From: Coprococcus aceti
GTDB taxonomy: Bacteria > Bacillota > Clostridia > Lachnospirales > Lachnospiraceae
Direction: 5' to 3'
DNA length: 64,000 bases
Assembly (NCBI RefSeq): GCF_025567285.1
Contig: NZ_JAOQJT010000007.1
Coordinates: forward strand, 134,404 to 198,403
The notes beneath the pieces were generated by a model. That model saw nothing but the letters and a program-made list of their open reading frames with translations. It searched no databases and was not told the origin of the DNA. Shown here one piece after another: positions 1-10,024 of the stretch (the first letter of the stretch is position 1; each line of letters opens with the position of its first letter). The position numbers and the translations under genes are program-made.

Positions 1-1
1 G

Positions 2-2800
2 CTCGTATTCTTCAAGAACGAGACACACAACCATCCTACAGAGATCGAGCCATTCGGTGGTGCTGCTACATGTCTTGGCGGTGCTATCAGAGATCCGCTC
101 TCAGGAAGAGGTTACGTATACCAGGCTATGAGAGTTACCGGTGCAGCTGATCCTACAAAGTCTCTCAAGGACACAATGGAGGGCAAGCTTCCACAGCGTA
201 AGATCGTGACAACAGCAGCCCACGGTTACAGCTCATATGGTAACCAGATCGGTCTTGCAACAGGCCTTGTAAATGAGATATATCATCCAGATTATGTTGC
301 AAAGAGAATGGAGATCGGAGCAGTTATGGGTGCAGCTCCAAGACGTGCTGTAAAGCGTCTCACATCTGATCCGGGAGATGTAATCATCCTGCTCGGCGGA
401 CGTACAGGCCGTGATGGCTGTGGTGGAGCAACAGGTTCATCCAAGGCTCACACATCACACTCACTCGAGACATGTGGTGCTGAGGTTCAGAAGGGTAACC
501 CACCTACAGAGAGAAAGATCCAGAGACTCTTCAGAAGAGAAGAGGTTTCATCTATTATAAAGAAGTGTAACGATTTTGGTGCCGGCGGTGTGTCAGTTGC
601 CATCGGAGAGCTGGCAGACGGACTTGTGGTAGATCTTGACAAGGTGCCAAAGAAGTACGCAGGTCTTGACGGTACAGAGCTTGCAATATCAGAGTCCCAG
701 GAGCGTATGGCTATAGTTGTCGATCCTAAGGATGTTGACACTATGCTCGGATACGCTGAGGAGGAGAACCTTGAGGCTGTAGTAGTTGCAAAGGTTACAG
801 AGGAGCCTAGACTTATCCTCAAGTGGAGAGGCAAGGACATCGTGAACATCTCACGTGCATTCCTCAACACAAATGGTGCTCATCAGGAGACTCAGGTCAA
901 GGTTGAAGTTCCAAGCAAGGCAGATAATTACTTTGCTTCAGTTAAGGAGCCTGAGGATGTCAAGAAGGCATGGCTCGATACACTGTCAGATCTGAATGTG
1001 TGCTCACAGAAAGGACTTGTGGAGATGTTCGACAGCTCTATCGGAGCAGGAACAGTCACAATGCCTTACGGTGGAAAGTATCAGCTCACACCTACACAGA
1101 CAATGATCGCAAAGCTGCCTGTACTCAAGGGTAAGACAGACACTATCACCATGATGAGCTACGGATTTGACCCATATCTGTCAAGCTGGAGCCCATATCA
1201 CGGTTCAGTATATGCGGTTGTTACATCAGCAGCCAAGATAGCTGCAGCAGGTGGAGATGTAAGCAAGATCAGACTTACATTCCAGGAATATTTCAAGAGA
1301 CTTGGAACAGACCCATACAGATGGGGACAGCCACTGGCAGCACTCCTCGGAGCATATGATGTTCAGATAGGACTTGGACTTCCGTCTATCGGTGGAAAGG
1401 ACAGTATGTCAGGTACATTCAATGATATAGATGTACCTCCAACACTTGTATCATTTGCAGTTGACGTGGCAAGCTACATGGACGTTGTGACACCTGAGCT
1501 CAAGAAGGCAGGCAATGTTCTTGTGGAGATGGATATAGAGAAAGACGAGAACGACATACCTGTATATGAGAATGTTCTGTACATGTATGACCTCCTGAAC
1601 AAGAAGATCAAGGAGGGCAAGATCCAGTCTGCATACGCAGTTGGATTTGGCGGTATCATAGAGGCTGTCAGCAAGATGGCATTTGGAAATAAGCTCGGTG
1701 TTGAGCTTGAGGATACAGTCAGCAAGAAGGATCTTGTTGCCAAGAACTATGGCGCTATCATTCTTGAGGTTAAGGCAGCAGATCTTGATCAGCTCGGAAT
1801 TCCTGTCAAGAAGATAGGTAAGGTTACAAAGGAGCCTGTATTTACATACAAGGATGTCACGATCACTATGGACGAGGCTCTTGCAGCATGGACAAAGACT
1901 CTTGAGAAGGTATTCCCAACAGAGTCAAATGTTCCACAGACAGAGATCAAGACTGGACTCTTCGACGCCAAGACAGTTTACACATCAAGGAACAAGGTTG
2001 CCAAGCCAAAGGTATTCATACCTGTATTCCCTGGTACAAACTGTGAGTATGACTCAGCAAAGGCATTTGAGAGAGCAGGCGCAGACGTACAGACGATAGT
2101 ATTCAGAAATATGACAGCACAGGGAATCAGAGATTCTGTTGACGCATTTGCAAAGGCAATCAGCGATTCACAGATCATCATGTTCCCAGGCGGATTCTCA
2201 GCCGGTGATGAGCCAGACGGATCAGGTAAGTTCATCGCAACTGCATTCCGTAATGCGAAGATCTCCGAGGAAGTCATGAAGCTCCTGAACGAGAGGGACG
2301 GACTTGCACTTGGTATCTGTAACGGATTCCAGGCACTCATCAAGCTCGGTCTTGTGCCTTACGGCGAGATCAGACCACAGACAGATGATTCACCTACACT
2401 GACAATGAACAGCATCGGACGTCATCAGTCCAAGATGGTATACACCAAGGTTGTAACAAACAAGAGCCCATGGCTGAAGAAGGCAGAGCTCGGCGGAGTA
2501 TACACAATTCCTATCTCACACGGTGAGGGACGTTTCGTTGCAAGCAAGGAATGGTGCGAGAAGCTCTTTGCAAATGGACAGGTTGCAACACAGTATGTCG
2601 ACATGAACGGCAACCCAACCATGGACGAGTACTACAACGTCAACGGTTCATACTATGCGATCGAGGGTATCACAAGCCCAGACGGACGTGTCCTTGGTAA
2701 GATGGGTCACTCGGAGCGTATTGGACAGGCTGTAGCTGTAAACGTATACGGCGACCAGAACCAGAAGATATTCGAGAGTGGTGTGGAGTATTTTAAGTAA
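2..2800 (+). CDS. purL: Phosphoribosylformylglycinamidine synthase, single chain (5' partial)
   Basis: Converts FGAR plus glutamine and ATP to FGAM, the fourth step of de novo purine synthesis in the cytoplasm. The reading frame is already open at base 2, so the gene begins upstream of the window; 932 residues are present, about three quarters of a typical 1,250-residue single-chain enzyme. The first visible residues contain ETHNHPTEIEPFGGAATCLGG, a conserved FGAM synthase motif. A second synthetase half follows (GGKDSMSGTF). The C-terminal glutaminase domain shows the nucleophile Cys in ALGICNGFQ and the His in ISHGEGRF. Clostridia commonly carry this fused form instead of the separate PurS/PurL/PurQ of Bacillus. 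It ends about 100 bases before a strong terminator, so it is the last gene of its transcript. Confidence 0.97.
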   Translation, partial: LVFFKNETHNHPTEIEPFGGAATCLGGAIRDPLSGRGYVYQAMRVTGAADPTKSLKDTMEGKLPQRKIVTTAAHGYSSYGNQIGLATGLVNEIYHPDYVAKRMEIGAVMGAAPRRAVKRLTSDPGDVIILLGGRTGRDGCGGATGSSKAHTSHSLETCGAEVQKGNPPTERKIQRLFRREEVSSIIKKCNDFGAGGVSVAIGELADGLVVDLDKVPKKYAGLDGTELAISESQERMAIVVDPKDVDTMLGYAEEENLEAVVVAKVTEEPRLILKWRGKDIVNISRAFLNTNGAHQETQVKVEVPSKADNYFASVKEPEDVKKAWLDTLSDLNVCSQKGLVEMFDSSIGAGTVTMPYGGKYQLTPTQTMIAKLPVLKGKTDTITMMSYGFDPYLSSWSPYHGSVYAVVTSAAKIAAAGGDVSKIRLTFQEYFKRLGTDPYRWGQPLAALLGAYDVQIGLGLPSIGGKDSMSGTFNDIDVPPTLVSFAVDVASYMDVVTPELKKAGNVLVEMDIEKDENDIPVYENVLYMYDLLNKKIKEGKIQSAYAVGFGGIIEAVSKMAFGNKLGVELEDTVSKKDLVAKNYGAIILEVKAADLDQLGIPVKKIGKVTKEPVFTYKDVTITMDEALAAWTKTLEKVFPTESNVPQTEIKTGLFDAKTVYTSRNKVAKPKVFIPVFPGTNCEYDSAKAFERAGADVQTIVFRNMTAQGIRDSVDAFAKAISDSQIIMFPGGFSAGDEPDGSGKFIATAFRNAKISEEVMKLLNERDGLALGICNGFQALIKLGLVPYGEIRPQTDDSPTLTMNSIGRHQSKMVYTKVVTNKSPWLKKAELGGVYTIPISHGEGRFVASKEWCEKLFANGQVATQYVDMNGNPTMDEYYNVNGSYYAIEGITSPDGRVLGKMGHSERIGQAVAVNVYGDQNQKIFESGVEYFK

Positions 2801-2895
2801 GATGAAATCATGTCACACGGATTATATCCGGTGATATACCAATAAAAATAGCACAGATGTGCAGGAGTCATAAACAGTTTTAGATGACTGAGAAT

Positions 2896-2944
2896 ACGGG
2901 GACAGGTGAGAGTAGATTCCATACCTGTCCCCGTTTGTCTTTAT
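2896..2944 (+). terminator. Rho-independent terminator after purL
   Basis: A 12-bp perfect stem, ACGGGGACAGGT at 2896-2907 and its complement at 2923-2934, is followed by a T-rich tract. It separates purL from the membrane protein genes. Confidence 0.85.
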
Positions 2945-3008
2945 ATTTATGCGTACTGACTGCCGGGGATGATGTGGCAGAGCTTTGACGACCGGGAGGA
3001 GATTCTGC

Positions 3009-4721
3009 GTGATAGAAAAAAAGAAAAACAGAATAGAGATTCTGGGAATTGCAATGCTGGTGCTTCTGATAAGTGGTGTATGTATGATCCCTTGTTTTAA
3101 GACAGGCCTGCCATACGGTGATGACCAGCAGGTTCATATGCTCAGGGTGGAGAGTATCCTCAAAGCGCTAAAGTCAGGGCAGGGATACCCTGTATATATA
3201 TATCAGACTATGTTGGAAGGGTATGGCTACGGTATGGGAATATTTTACCCTGATTTGTTCTTGCTGCCAGCCGTTCTCTTCAGACTTCTGGGGGCATCAC
3301 CGGAGATTGCAATGAAGATATATATATATGTACTGATGATATGTACGGGACTTACTGCGTATTATACAGGGCGGAGCATTGGCAGAAGCCGTTGCGCGGG
3401 TGTTGTCACTATGGTGCTTTACACAATGGGACATTATCATCTTGAGGATGTATATACCAGATTTGCACTTGGCGAAATTGCTGCCATGGTATTTATTCCA
3501 CTGGCGTTTCTTGCTCTTTACGACCTGACTGAGATGGGACACAGTAGAAAAGGCCTTTTATGTGTATCATATTCGTGTCTTATGCTTTCACACACGATAA
3601 GCTTTGTATTATGTGTAGTAATGGGAATAATCTGGGTGTGTGCGAGATGGAAAAGAATTGCGGCTTGCAGAAGACTTATTGGGGCTGTGTGTATGGAAGC
3701 TCTTGCGTGTGCAGTACTTACATGTTATTATTGGCTTCCTGTACTTGAACAATTTGCAGATGGAAGGTTCTATGTAAGCAATGAACCGGCATTTTACACA
3801 CATGAGGAGACTCAGACACTGCTCGCGATAGTGAGTGGAAAGTATTCGGTTGCATTCATTGAGATTGGAATACTGGCACTTATGGTATTTGTCAGTATAT
3901 ATAAAAAAGTATATAATAAAAAGGCTTTGATGTGCCTTGTGACAGCGGCGGTGCTTCTTGTATGCGAGACAAAGATTTTTCCATGGAAACTTATCGACAG
4001 AACTCCATTTGTCAGTATACAGTTTCCGTGGAGGCTGAATATGTTCACAGAATTCTTTGTGGCACTTGGTCTTGCACTTCAGTCAGTGGATATAATAAAG
4101 CTGTTGCCATCATACAGAAGAAATGCATGTTTATGTGCGGCTGGAAGCATACTTATCGGTATTTTTAGCCTGAATATGGTATGGAATATAGAACTTGGTG
4201 GCTATGTGAACTATCCGGAAGGTTATGCGGATAATGCAGGAAGTACAGACAGCATAGGGTTCTGGGAGTGGCTTCCAGCAGAAGGGGATCTTGCAACATC
4301 TGTCGGAGCAGAAAGCAGCGGGATGGTAAAGTGCGAAGATACTTACATACGGGGGCGCTATGGATCAGACGGAAGCTATGAGTTTGATGCGGGTAAAACT
4401 GCGGGGGAGTGCATAGTTCCAAAGTATTATTATAAGGGATATGAAGCAATAATGGCTGATGGACGGAAACTGACGGTAAGCAAATGTCTAAATGATGGAT
4501 TGGTAGAAATATCAGTTTCGCCAGAGGCAGGTAAAGTTGTTGTAAAATATAAGGGGACAAAGATTCAGCATTGGTCATGGAGAATAAGTATATCAGCGGT
4601 CTTGCTTATGTTATTGATACTTATAATGCAACATGCTGTCGAAAAAGGAAAAATACAAAGTTATATGGAGTGGTGGAGTAATTATGGAAAAAAAGAAAAT
4701 CAGGTCAAGAAAAATTGTTAA
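3009..4721 (+). CDS. Polytopic membrane protein, 6-PTPS-related / GT-C-like
   Basis: 570-residue protein with about 11-13 predicted membrane helices spread over residues 10-410, then an extracytoplasmic beta-type tail and a last helix near 530. The start is taken as GTG at 3009 because GGGAGGA lies 8 bases upstream; a TTG at 2985 is in frame but lacks a site. After the first helix comes a charged loop, GDDQQVHMLRVESILKA, of the kind seen in clostridial membrane proteins annotated as 6-pyruvoyl-tetrahydropterin-synthase related, which have a GT-C glycosyltransferase-like topology. Inference: it handles a lipid-linked sugar or other surface polymer substrate together with the two YfhO proteins that follow. 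Its end overlaps the next start by 38 bases, so the two are co-translated. No substrate can be named. Confidence 0.8.
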   Translation: MIEKKKNRIEILGIAMLVLLISGVCMIPCFKTGLPYGDDQQVHMLRVESILKALKSGQGYPVYIYQTMLEGYGYGMGIFYPDLFLLPAVLFRLLGASPEIAMKIYIYVLMICTGLTAYYTGRSIGRSRCAGVVTMVLYTMGHYHLEDVYTRFALGEIAAMVFIPLAFLALYDLTEMGHSRKGLLCVSYSCLMLSHTISFVLCVVMGIIWVCARWKRIAACRRLIGAVCMEALACAVLTCYYWLPVLEQFADGRFYVSNEPAFYTHEETQTLLAIVSGKYSVAFIEIGILALMVFVSIYKKVYNKKALMCLVTAAVLLVCETKIFPWKLIDRTPFVSIQFPWRLNMFTEFFVALGLALQSVDIIKLLPSYRRNACLCAAGSILIGIFSLNMVWNIELGGYVNYPEGYADNAGSTDSIGFWEWLPAEGDLATSVGAESSGMVKCEDTYIRGRYGSDGSYEFDAGKTAGECIVPKYYYKGYEAIMADGRKLTVSKCLNDGLVEISVSPEAGKVVVKYKGTKIQHWSWRISISAVLLMLLILIMQHAVEKGKIQSYMEWWSNYGKKENQVKKNC

Positions 4722-7374
4722 GTATGGAATGGCATTTCTGATTCCTATCATATGTATAGTGATACATATGATGATGACAGACTGTTATCCATTTGGAAAG
4801 AATACTATACTGCTTGGAGATTCTAATACCCAGTATTATGCGTTTTTTGTGGAATTATCAGGCAGGATAAGACAGGGAAAATCAATTTTTTTCAGTTGGG
4901 ACATGGGACTAGGATATGATTTCTATACTAATTTCTTTTATTATCTGGCAAGTCCTGTCAATCTAATAGCAGTTTTGTTCGGCGGTTCACATATGGAGCT
5001 GGGAATGATCGTCAGTATGTGTATTCAGGTTGGACTTTGCGGAGTTACTATGACCTATTTCTTATCGCATACCAGCAGAAATAAAATGCAGCACGGATGG
5101 CTGAATGACATACTCTGTGTTGTGATGGGAATGGCTTATTCCATGTGCGATTATATGCTTGCATATCAGTATAATCTCATTTGGCTTATATGCCTTCTTC
5201 TCGTGCCTGTTATGATGCTTGGCGTTGAGAGACTTATTGAGGGCGGTGATGTGAGACTTTATTTTGTGATGCTTTTCATGTCATTTGTATTCAACTTCTA
5301 TTTTTCGTGGTTTGTGGCTATGATAGCTGTGATATGGTTTATCGATGTGAAAAAGGATAGCTGGAAAATGTTTTGGAAGCGTGGAGTGAAGTTTGCACTC
5401 ACATCTATGACGGCTGCACTCAGTGCATGTGTTGTACTTGTGCCGTGTTTCCTTGCGATAGTTGGAAGAGAAGGTGCAAGTTCACTCACAGAAGATATAC
5501 CATTTAGCAAGTTTGGTAATTTTGCAAATTTGTTCCAGAGCTTTTTCTGGGGACATGATATAGATATAGCTGGAAGAACTCTGTATGCAAGGAATATGTA
5601 TATGGGACTGTCTCTGCTTTTCCTTGCGGTTGTATATGTGTTTAACAGGAATATACAGCTTCGGGCAAGAGTTAAGAGACTGGTGGAGATAGCGCTGCTT
5701 GTTGCCTGTCTGAATCTGACAGGGGCACTGTATGTTCTTCATGGGTTCACATATCCACATCTATATTCTTACAGATATGCTTTTATTCTTGTCATACTTC
5801 TTATTGTTTCAGCTTTTGAGTGTGCTGTGAACTGGACGAAGCCGGGGATTCGGGAAGGGATACTGACCGGAGTTGTATTTCTGGTTTTCCTTGGGGGCGT
5901 TTTTCTGGCAAACAATGAGGTGCAAAATGTAGTCTGCTATATGGTCACGATTCTGCTTATTATATATTTGTTTATGGTATTTGTATTGCAGGCCAGAAAC
6001 AGCATAAAGATAAATTCTCTGATTGTGAATTTTATAGTAATACTTTTTGTGGAACTGATATCCAATGCCGTATATGTGAATACGGATGCATATACTACGG
6101 GCAAGGAGCATCTAGGCGGGACTGACGGATGGAGAGCCATATATAATGAAAAGGACAACAGTGATCTTAATAGAAAGACATCCTGGATTTTGTCACAAAA
6201 TAATACAGTCTATTCAGACACTAATATATTCTCTTCAATCATAAATACAAAAGTGACATGGCTTTTTGATGCGCTTGGAATGGTGTATCAGGAACACGGC
6301 GCTACATATGCATACAGAAATACTACACCGGTAACTGCGCTTATGTTCAATGTAAGAAATGTATTATCGGATGCAGATGCATATTATGGTGGATATACAA
6401 AGGAGCAAAGTTATAATCTGAAAAACGATGTGTACGATATAGATGATGAGATTGCATGGTATACAACAGACTATGCTGTGGGAGCGGGCTTTTCTACAGA
6501 TGGCAGTATAAAAGATTGGAATGTGTCAGACGTAGTTCCGTTTGAGGTGCAGAATGAATTCGTGAAAGATGTGTCGGGAGTTGAAGGAGTGTTCACTCAT
6601 GTTTCACCGGATGAACTGACTGATTTTGATGTGAAATATAGAGGATGCACTCCGGATAGACAGGTCTTGCCGGATGGAGTAACTTTGGAGAGAAAGACTG
6701 ATAAAAATGCTTATACATACATGAATGTGTCACTCGATGAAGATTACCATGCCACACAGATTTATATGTTTACAGCTCCGAGGGATATGCATCTGTATGT
6801 GAGCCTTGAGGATGCAAATAAGCTGTGTAATATTGTAACTGTAGACGGAAATGTGATAGCGGATATAAATGAGTATGACGCTTATCCCTCACCAAAGGAT
6901 GTACTTGATCTCGGCGAGCTGAAGAGTGGGCAGAAGGTCGAGATACAGGCAGTCAATCTGTCCACAGTCCTTAAAAAAGGAGTAACGTGTATAGATTTCT
7001 ATGAATATCACGATGACAAGATGCAGGAATGCAAGGAATCAATTAAGGATAGGACACTTTCACTTGACACAGTGACATCTACATATGTAAAGGGTACGGT
7101 GACAGCAAAGGAGGATGGTATATTGTATACATCAATTCCTTATTACAGAGGCTTTACAGCGTATGTTGATGGAAATAAGACCGATATAACACCGTTGGCA
7201 AACGGTGCGCTTGTGGGTCTGGAGCTGACAGCAGGAACACATACAATAGAATTCAGGTATGTAACATATGGCTTTAAGCTAGGGCTTATGTTATCTGCAG
7301 CAGGATGGCTCATAGTTGTATTATACATGGTGAATCTCAGACGCAGCAGGAAAAAGAAGGTACAGGCTGCATAG
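4684..7374 (+). CDS. YfhO-family membrane protein (first copy)
   Basis: 896 residues. The start at ATG 4684 is chosen because GGAGTGGTGGAG precedes it; the longer in-frame start at 4633 lies deep in the previous gene. The family signature after the first helix is visible as ILLGDSNTQYYAFF, followed by about 12 membrane helices to residue ~450, a large extracytoplasmic domain (about 455-860) and a final helix before a basic tail. YfhO of Bacillus subtilis is a GT-C-type protein linked to glycosylation of teichoic acid; the role here is inferred by family only. The C-terminal part has the motif PYYRGFTAYVDGNKTDITPL, shared with the next gene, so the pair are diverged tandem paralogues. Confidence 0.88.
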   Translation: MEKKKIRSRKIVKYGMAFLIPIICIVIHMMMTDCYPFGKNTILLGDSNTQYYAFFVELSGRIRQGKSIFFSWDMGLGYDFYTNFFYYLASPVNLIAVLFGGSHMELGMIVSMCIQVGLCGVTMTYFLSHTSRNKMQHGWLNDILCVVMGMAYSMCDYMLAYQYNLIWLICLLLVPVMMLGVERLIEGGDVRLYFVMLFMSFVFNFYFSWFVAMIAVIWFIDVKKDSWKMFWKRGVKFALTSMTAALSACVVLVPCFLAIVGREGASSLTEDIPFSKFGNFANLFQSFFWGHDIDIAGRTLYARNMYMGLSLLFLAVVYVFNRNIQLRARVKRLVEIALLVACLNLTGALYVLHGFTYPHLYSYRYAFILVILLIVSAFECAVNWTKPGIREGILTGVVFLVFLGGVFLANNEVQNVVCYMVTILLIIYLFMVFVLQARNSIKINSLIVNFIVILFVELISNAVYVNTDAYTTGKEHLGGTDGWRAIYNEKDNSDLNRKTSWILSQNNTVYSDTNIFSSIINTKVTWLFDALGMVYQEHGATYAYRNTTPVTALMFNVRNVLSDADAYYGGYTKEQSYNLKNDVYDIDDEIAWYTTDYAVGAGFSTDGSIKDWNVSDVVPFEVQNEFVKDVSGVEGVFTHVSPDELTDFDVKYRGCTPDRQVLPDGVTLERKTDKNAYTYMNVSLDEDYHATQIYMFTAPRDMHLYVSLEDANKLCNIVTVDGNVIADINEYDAYPSPKDVLDLGELKSGQKVEIQAVNLSTVLKKGVTCIDFYEYHDDKMQECKESIKDRTLSLDTVTSTYVKGTVTAKEDGILYTSIPYYRGFTAYVDGNKTDITPLANGALVGLELTAGTHTIEFRYVTYGFKLGLMLSAAGWLIVVLYMVNLRRSRKKKVQAA

Positions 7375-7408
7375 AACAGATAGCGCAATAAATTAAGTGG
7401 GGATTGAT

Positions 7409-10024
7409 ATGGGTACAAAGCAAGGAGAAGTAAACAAACATAAAAAGAGCGGGATTCTGTATGCGGCTGTATTCTTAGTTACATTTCTGATATATACAGT
7501 AATTCTGATTCTGCAGAAAGCATATCCGTTCGGAGATAAAAGTTTTCTGACGTATGATGCATATGTGCAGTATAAGAATATGTTTCATATGTTATTTGAA
7601 TGGATTTCGGGAGGTGGCAAAGGAAGCTTTATCTGGTCGATGGGAATGGGAATCGATGCTGTACAGGAGTCACTGTATTACTGCCTGAGCCCGTTCAATA
7701 TCATCGTTCTGATGTTGGGAGAGAGCAGGCTGGAACTTTCCATGGTATTGCTTATCATCATAAAATCCGCCTGCCTGCCGGTCACGGCGCTTTACTTTTT
7801 CAGACATACCAATAAGAAAAATATAGAGAATGGGTACAGCCAGACAGTTGCAACGTTCATAGAGCTGGCATGCAGTATGGCATATGGACTGTCCGGGTAT
7901 GTCCTTGCATATGGACATAATATTATATGGCTTGATGGGCTTATTCTGCTTCCGATAGTGGCACTTGGCATAGAGCATCTGTCAGATGGAAAAGGATGGA
8001 TGTTATACACGCTGTCTTTGGCAGCGTCTATCATATGCAATTTCTATTTTTCATTCTATATATGTGTGTTTGCCGTGATATATTTCTTGCTGGAAAAACG
8101 GGAAAATGTCAGAGATTTCCTATGCAGAGGACTTTCGTTTGCTGGCTGCTCGGTGCTATCTGCTCTACTCGCAGGAGTGGTTCTGATCCCTGCCGGACTG
8201 GTGGTCATGAGAGCTGCGTCTTCGGTGACTGATATGGGACTTGAAGGAACACAGATGTGGGGGCAGTTTGGAGCGTATATATCCTCGTTCTATCCACTGA
8301 AGGATCTGGAATGTGTATCTATGTTCAGCAATAACAGTTATTGTGGAAGTATTGTTGTATTTGCTGCCTGCCTTTTTCTTTTGTCTTATGTGAGTGACTG
8401 GAAGACGAGGGTGAAATACTGTATAGCCATGGCCGTGCTTGTGCTCGCCCTGAACTATCTCCCGCTTAATTATGTGTTCCATGGCATGACGATCACACAT
8501 GGACTTGGAAACAGGTTTGCATTCATATTAACATTTATATTAATTGTTGCAACATATCGAATTCTCATGAATCTTGCTAAGTTGAGACTGAGGTATATTG
8601 CTGTAAGTACTGCGGTGGCAGGCGTAATATTTGTGGCAAGTCTTATTGACAGCAGAGAGATGAGTACCCCGCTTGGCTATGTTATATTTATGCTTATGCT
8701 GGCATTTGCAGCCATTCTGTGCGTGCTTTGCAGAAGAGGAAGCATAAAGCCGGGAGTGGCTGTGTGCATTATCTGTGGCTGCTGGATAGCTGAGATTATG
8801 GGAAATGCATTATATGTAATGCCGGGCAAGACGGAGGACTGTCTTCTGACAGATGCTGTAAGACTAGATCAGTGGGAATCAGTATACAATTCCCTGGATA
8901 CAGAAAATGGCACCAGAAAGAGCGCTATGGTTTATGAGAATTATGCGCCATATTCTCAGACAAACTGGTATTCATCCATGGCAAATGGAAATACGATCAG
9001 AGCGTTTTCCAGTATGGGACTTGCCCACTTTGACAATGTTGAATATATATATTCGGGAACTACACCGCTTACAGCGCTCATGTACAATGTCAGATATGTG
9101 CTGAGTCCGGAGAATGGTACTTACGCAGGGTATAACCTTGTTGCTGAGAATGACGTATACAATCTGTATGAAGCAGAAACTCCTGAGATGATGGGATTTA
9201 TGTTGGATGATGGTATCGTAGACTGGAAAGCAGACAGGACACCTCTTGAAAATCAGAATGATTTTATGAAGAGTGGCTGTGGTCTGTCGTCAGATGTATT
9301 TACAGAGATTGATATATCGGATTGGAGTACTTCTTATCTCAATCAGGACACACTTAAGGAATCAGTGGGTTATTGCATATACAGAACGTCAAATGCATTT
9401 GTGCCGATGACCCGGTATGAGTTTGATGCTGAATCTGATATGGATATGTATGTCTACAGTAAGGATAGCCGTGATCACTATGTGGAGATGATCGTGGACG
9501 GAGAGCTCAGGGCATCGAATGGGTCATATGTTACAGAACAGCTGTCACATGTCGGCCTCGTAAAGAAAGGACAACATGTCAGGATAACTATAGGAGGTGC
9601 GACCAGCTCTAAAACAAGAAGTGTTGGTGAGCGATTTGTAAAGGTATACAATTACAATGCAGATGAATTTGAGAAAGCAGAAGAGAAGATACTCGATAGT
9701 CCGCTTGAGTGCACAGGATTTGGAAAGAATACTTTCTATGGAAGTGTGGATGTGAAAAATCCAGGTATCCTGTATATCGCATATCCATATGATGATGGGT
9801 TTAAGATATATGTGGATGGAGAGCCGGCAGAAAAAATTCGCCTTGGTAGAGGCAATATGGGTGTCCGGATATATGCGGGCAGTCACGATATAGAAATTGC
9901 ATACAGAACACCTGGGCTTATGGCTGGCGCACTGGTTTCGCTGTTTGGAATATGCATCATGCTGTTTATGCTGAGGTGGGACAGTAAACAGAAGCATGTA
10001 ATCACACCCCTACCCATTCCATAA
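7409..10024 (+). CDS. YfhO-family membrane protein (second copy)
   Basis: 871 residues; start ATG 7409 follows GTGGGGATT, while an upstream in-frame GTG at 7397 overlaps that site. The N-terminal signature is FLTYDAYVQYKNMF, with about 12 helices to residue ~460, then an extracytoplasmic domain and a last helix. The C-terminal motif YPYDDGFKIYVDGEPAEKI matches the first copy, as does the middle motif YSGTTPLTALMYNVRYVLS (YRNTTPVTALMFNVRNVLS there). It ends inside the 3' end of the converging LysR gene (23-base overlap), and no terminator hairpin is visible between them. It probably works in the same surface-glycosylation process as its neighbours; this is inference. Confidence 0.88.
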   Translation: MGTKQGEVNKHKKSGILYAAVFLVTFLIYTVILILQKAYPFGDKSFLTYDAYVQYKNMFHMLFEWISGGGKGSFIWSMGMGIDAVQESLYYCLSPFNIIVLMLGESRLELSMVLLIIIKSACLPVTALYFFRHTNKKNIENGYSQTVATFIELACSMAYGLSGYVLAYGHNIIWLDGLILLPIVALGIEHLSDGKGWMLYTLSLAASIICNFYFSFYICVFAVIYFLLEKRENVRDFLCRGLSFAGCSVLSALLAGVVLIPAGLVVMRAASSVTDMGLEGTQMWGQFGAYISSFYPLKDLECVSMFSNNSYCGSIVVFAACLFLLSYVSDWKTRVKYCIAMAVLVLALNYLPLNYVFHGMTITHGLGNRFAFILTFILIVATYRILMNLAKLRLRYIAVSTAVAGVIFVASLIDSREMSTPLGYVIFMLMLAFAAILCVLCRRGSIKPGVAVCIICGCWIAEIMGNALYVMPGKTEDCLLTDAVRLDQWESVYNSLDTENGTRKSAMVYENYAPYSQTNWYSSMANGNTIRAFSSMGLAHFDNVEYIYSGTTPLTALMYNVRYVLSPENGTYAGYNLVAENDVYNLYEAETPEMMGFMLDDGIVDWKADRTPLENQNDFMKSGCGLSSDVFTEIDISDWSTSYLNQDTLKESVGYCIYRTSNAFVPMTRYEFDAESDMDMYVYSKDSRDHYVEMIVDGELRASNGSYVTEQLSHVGLVKKGQHVRITIGGATSSKTRSVGERFVKVYNYNADEFEKAEEKILDSPLECTGFGKNTFYGSVDVKNPGILYIAYPYDDGFKIYVDGEPAEKIRLGRGNMGVRIYAGSHDIEIAYRTPGLMAGALVSLFGICIMLFMLRWDSKQKHVITPLPIP

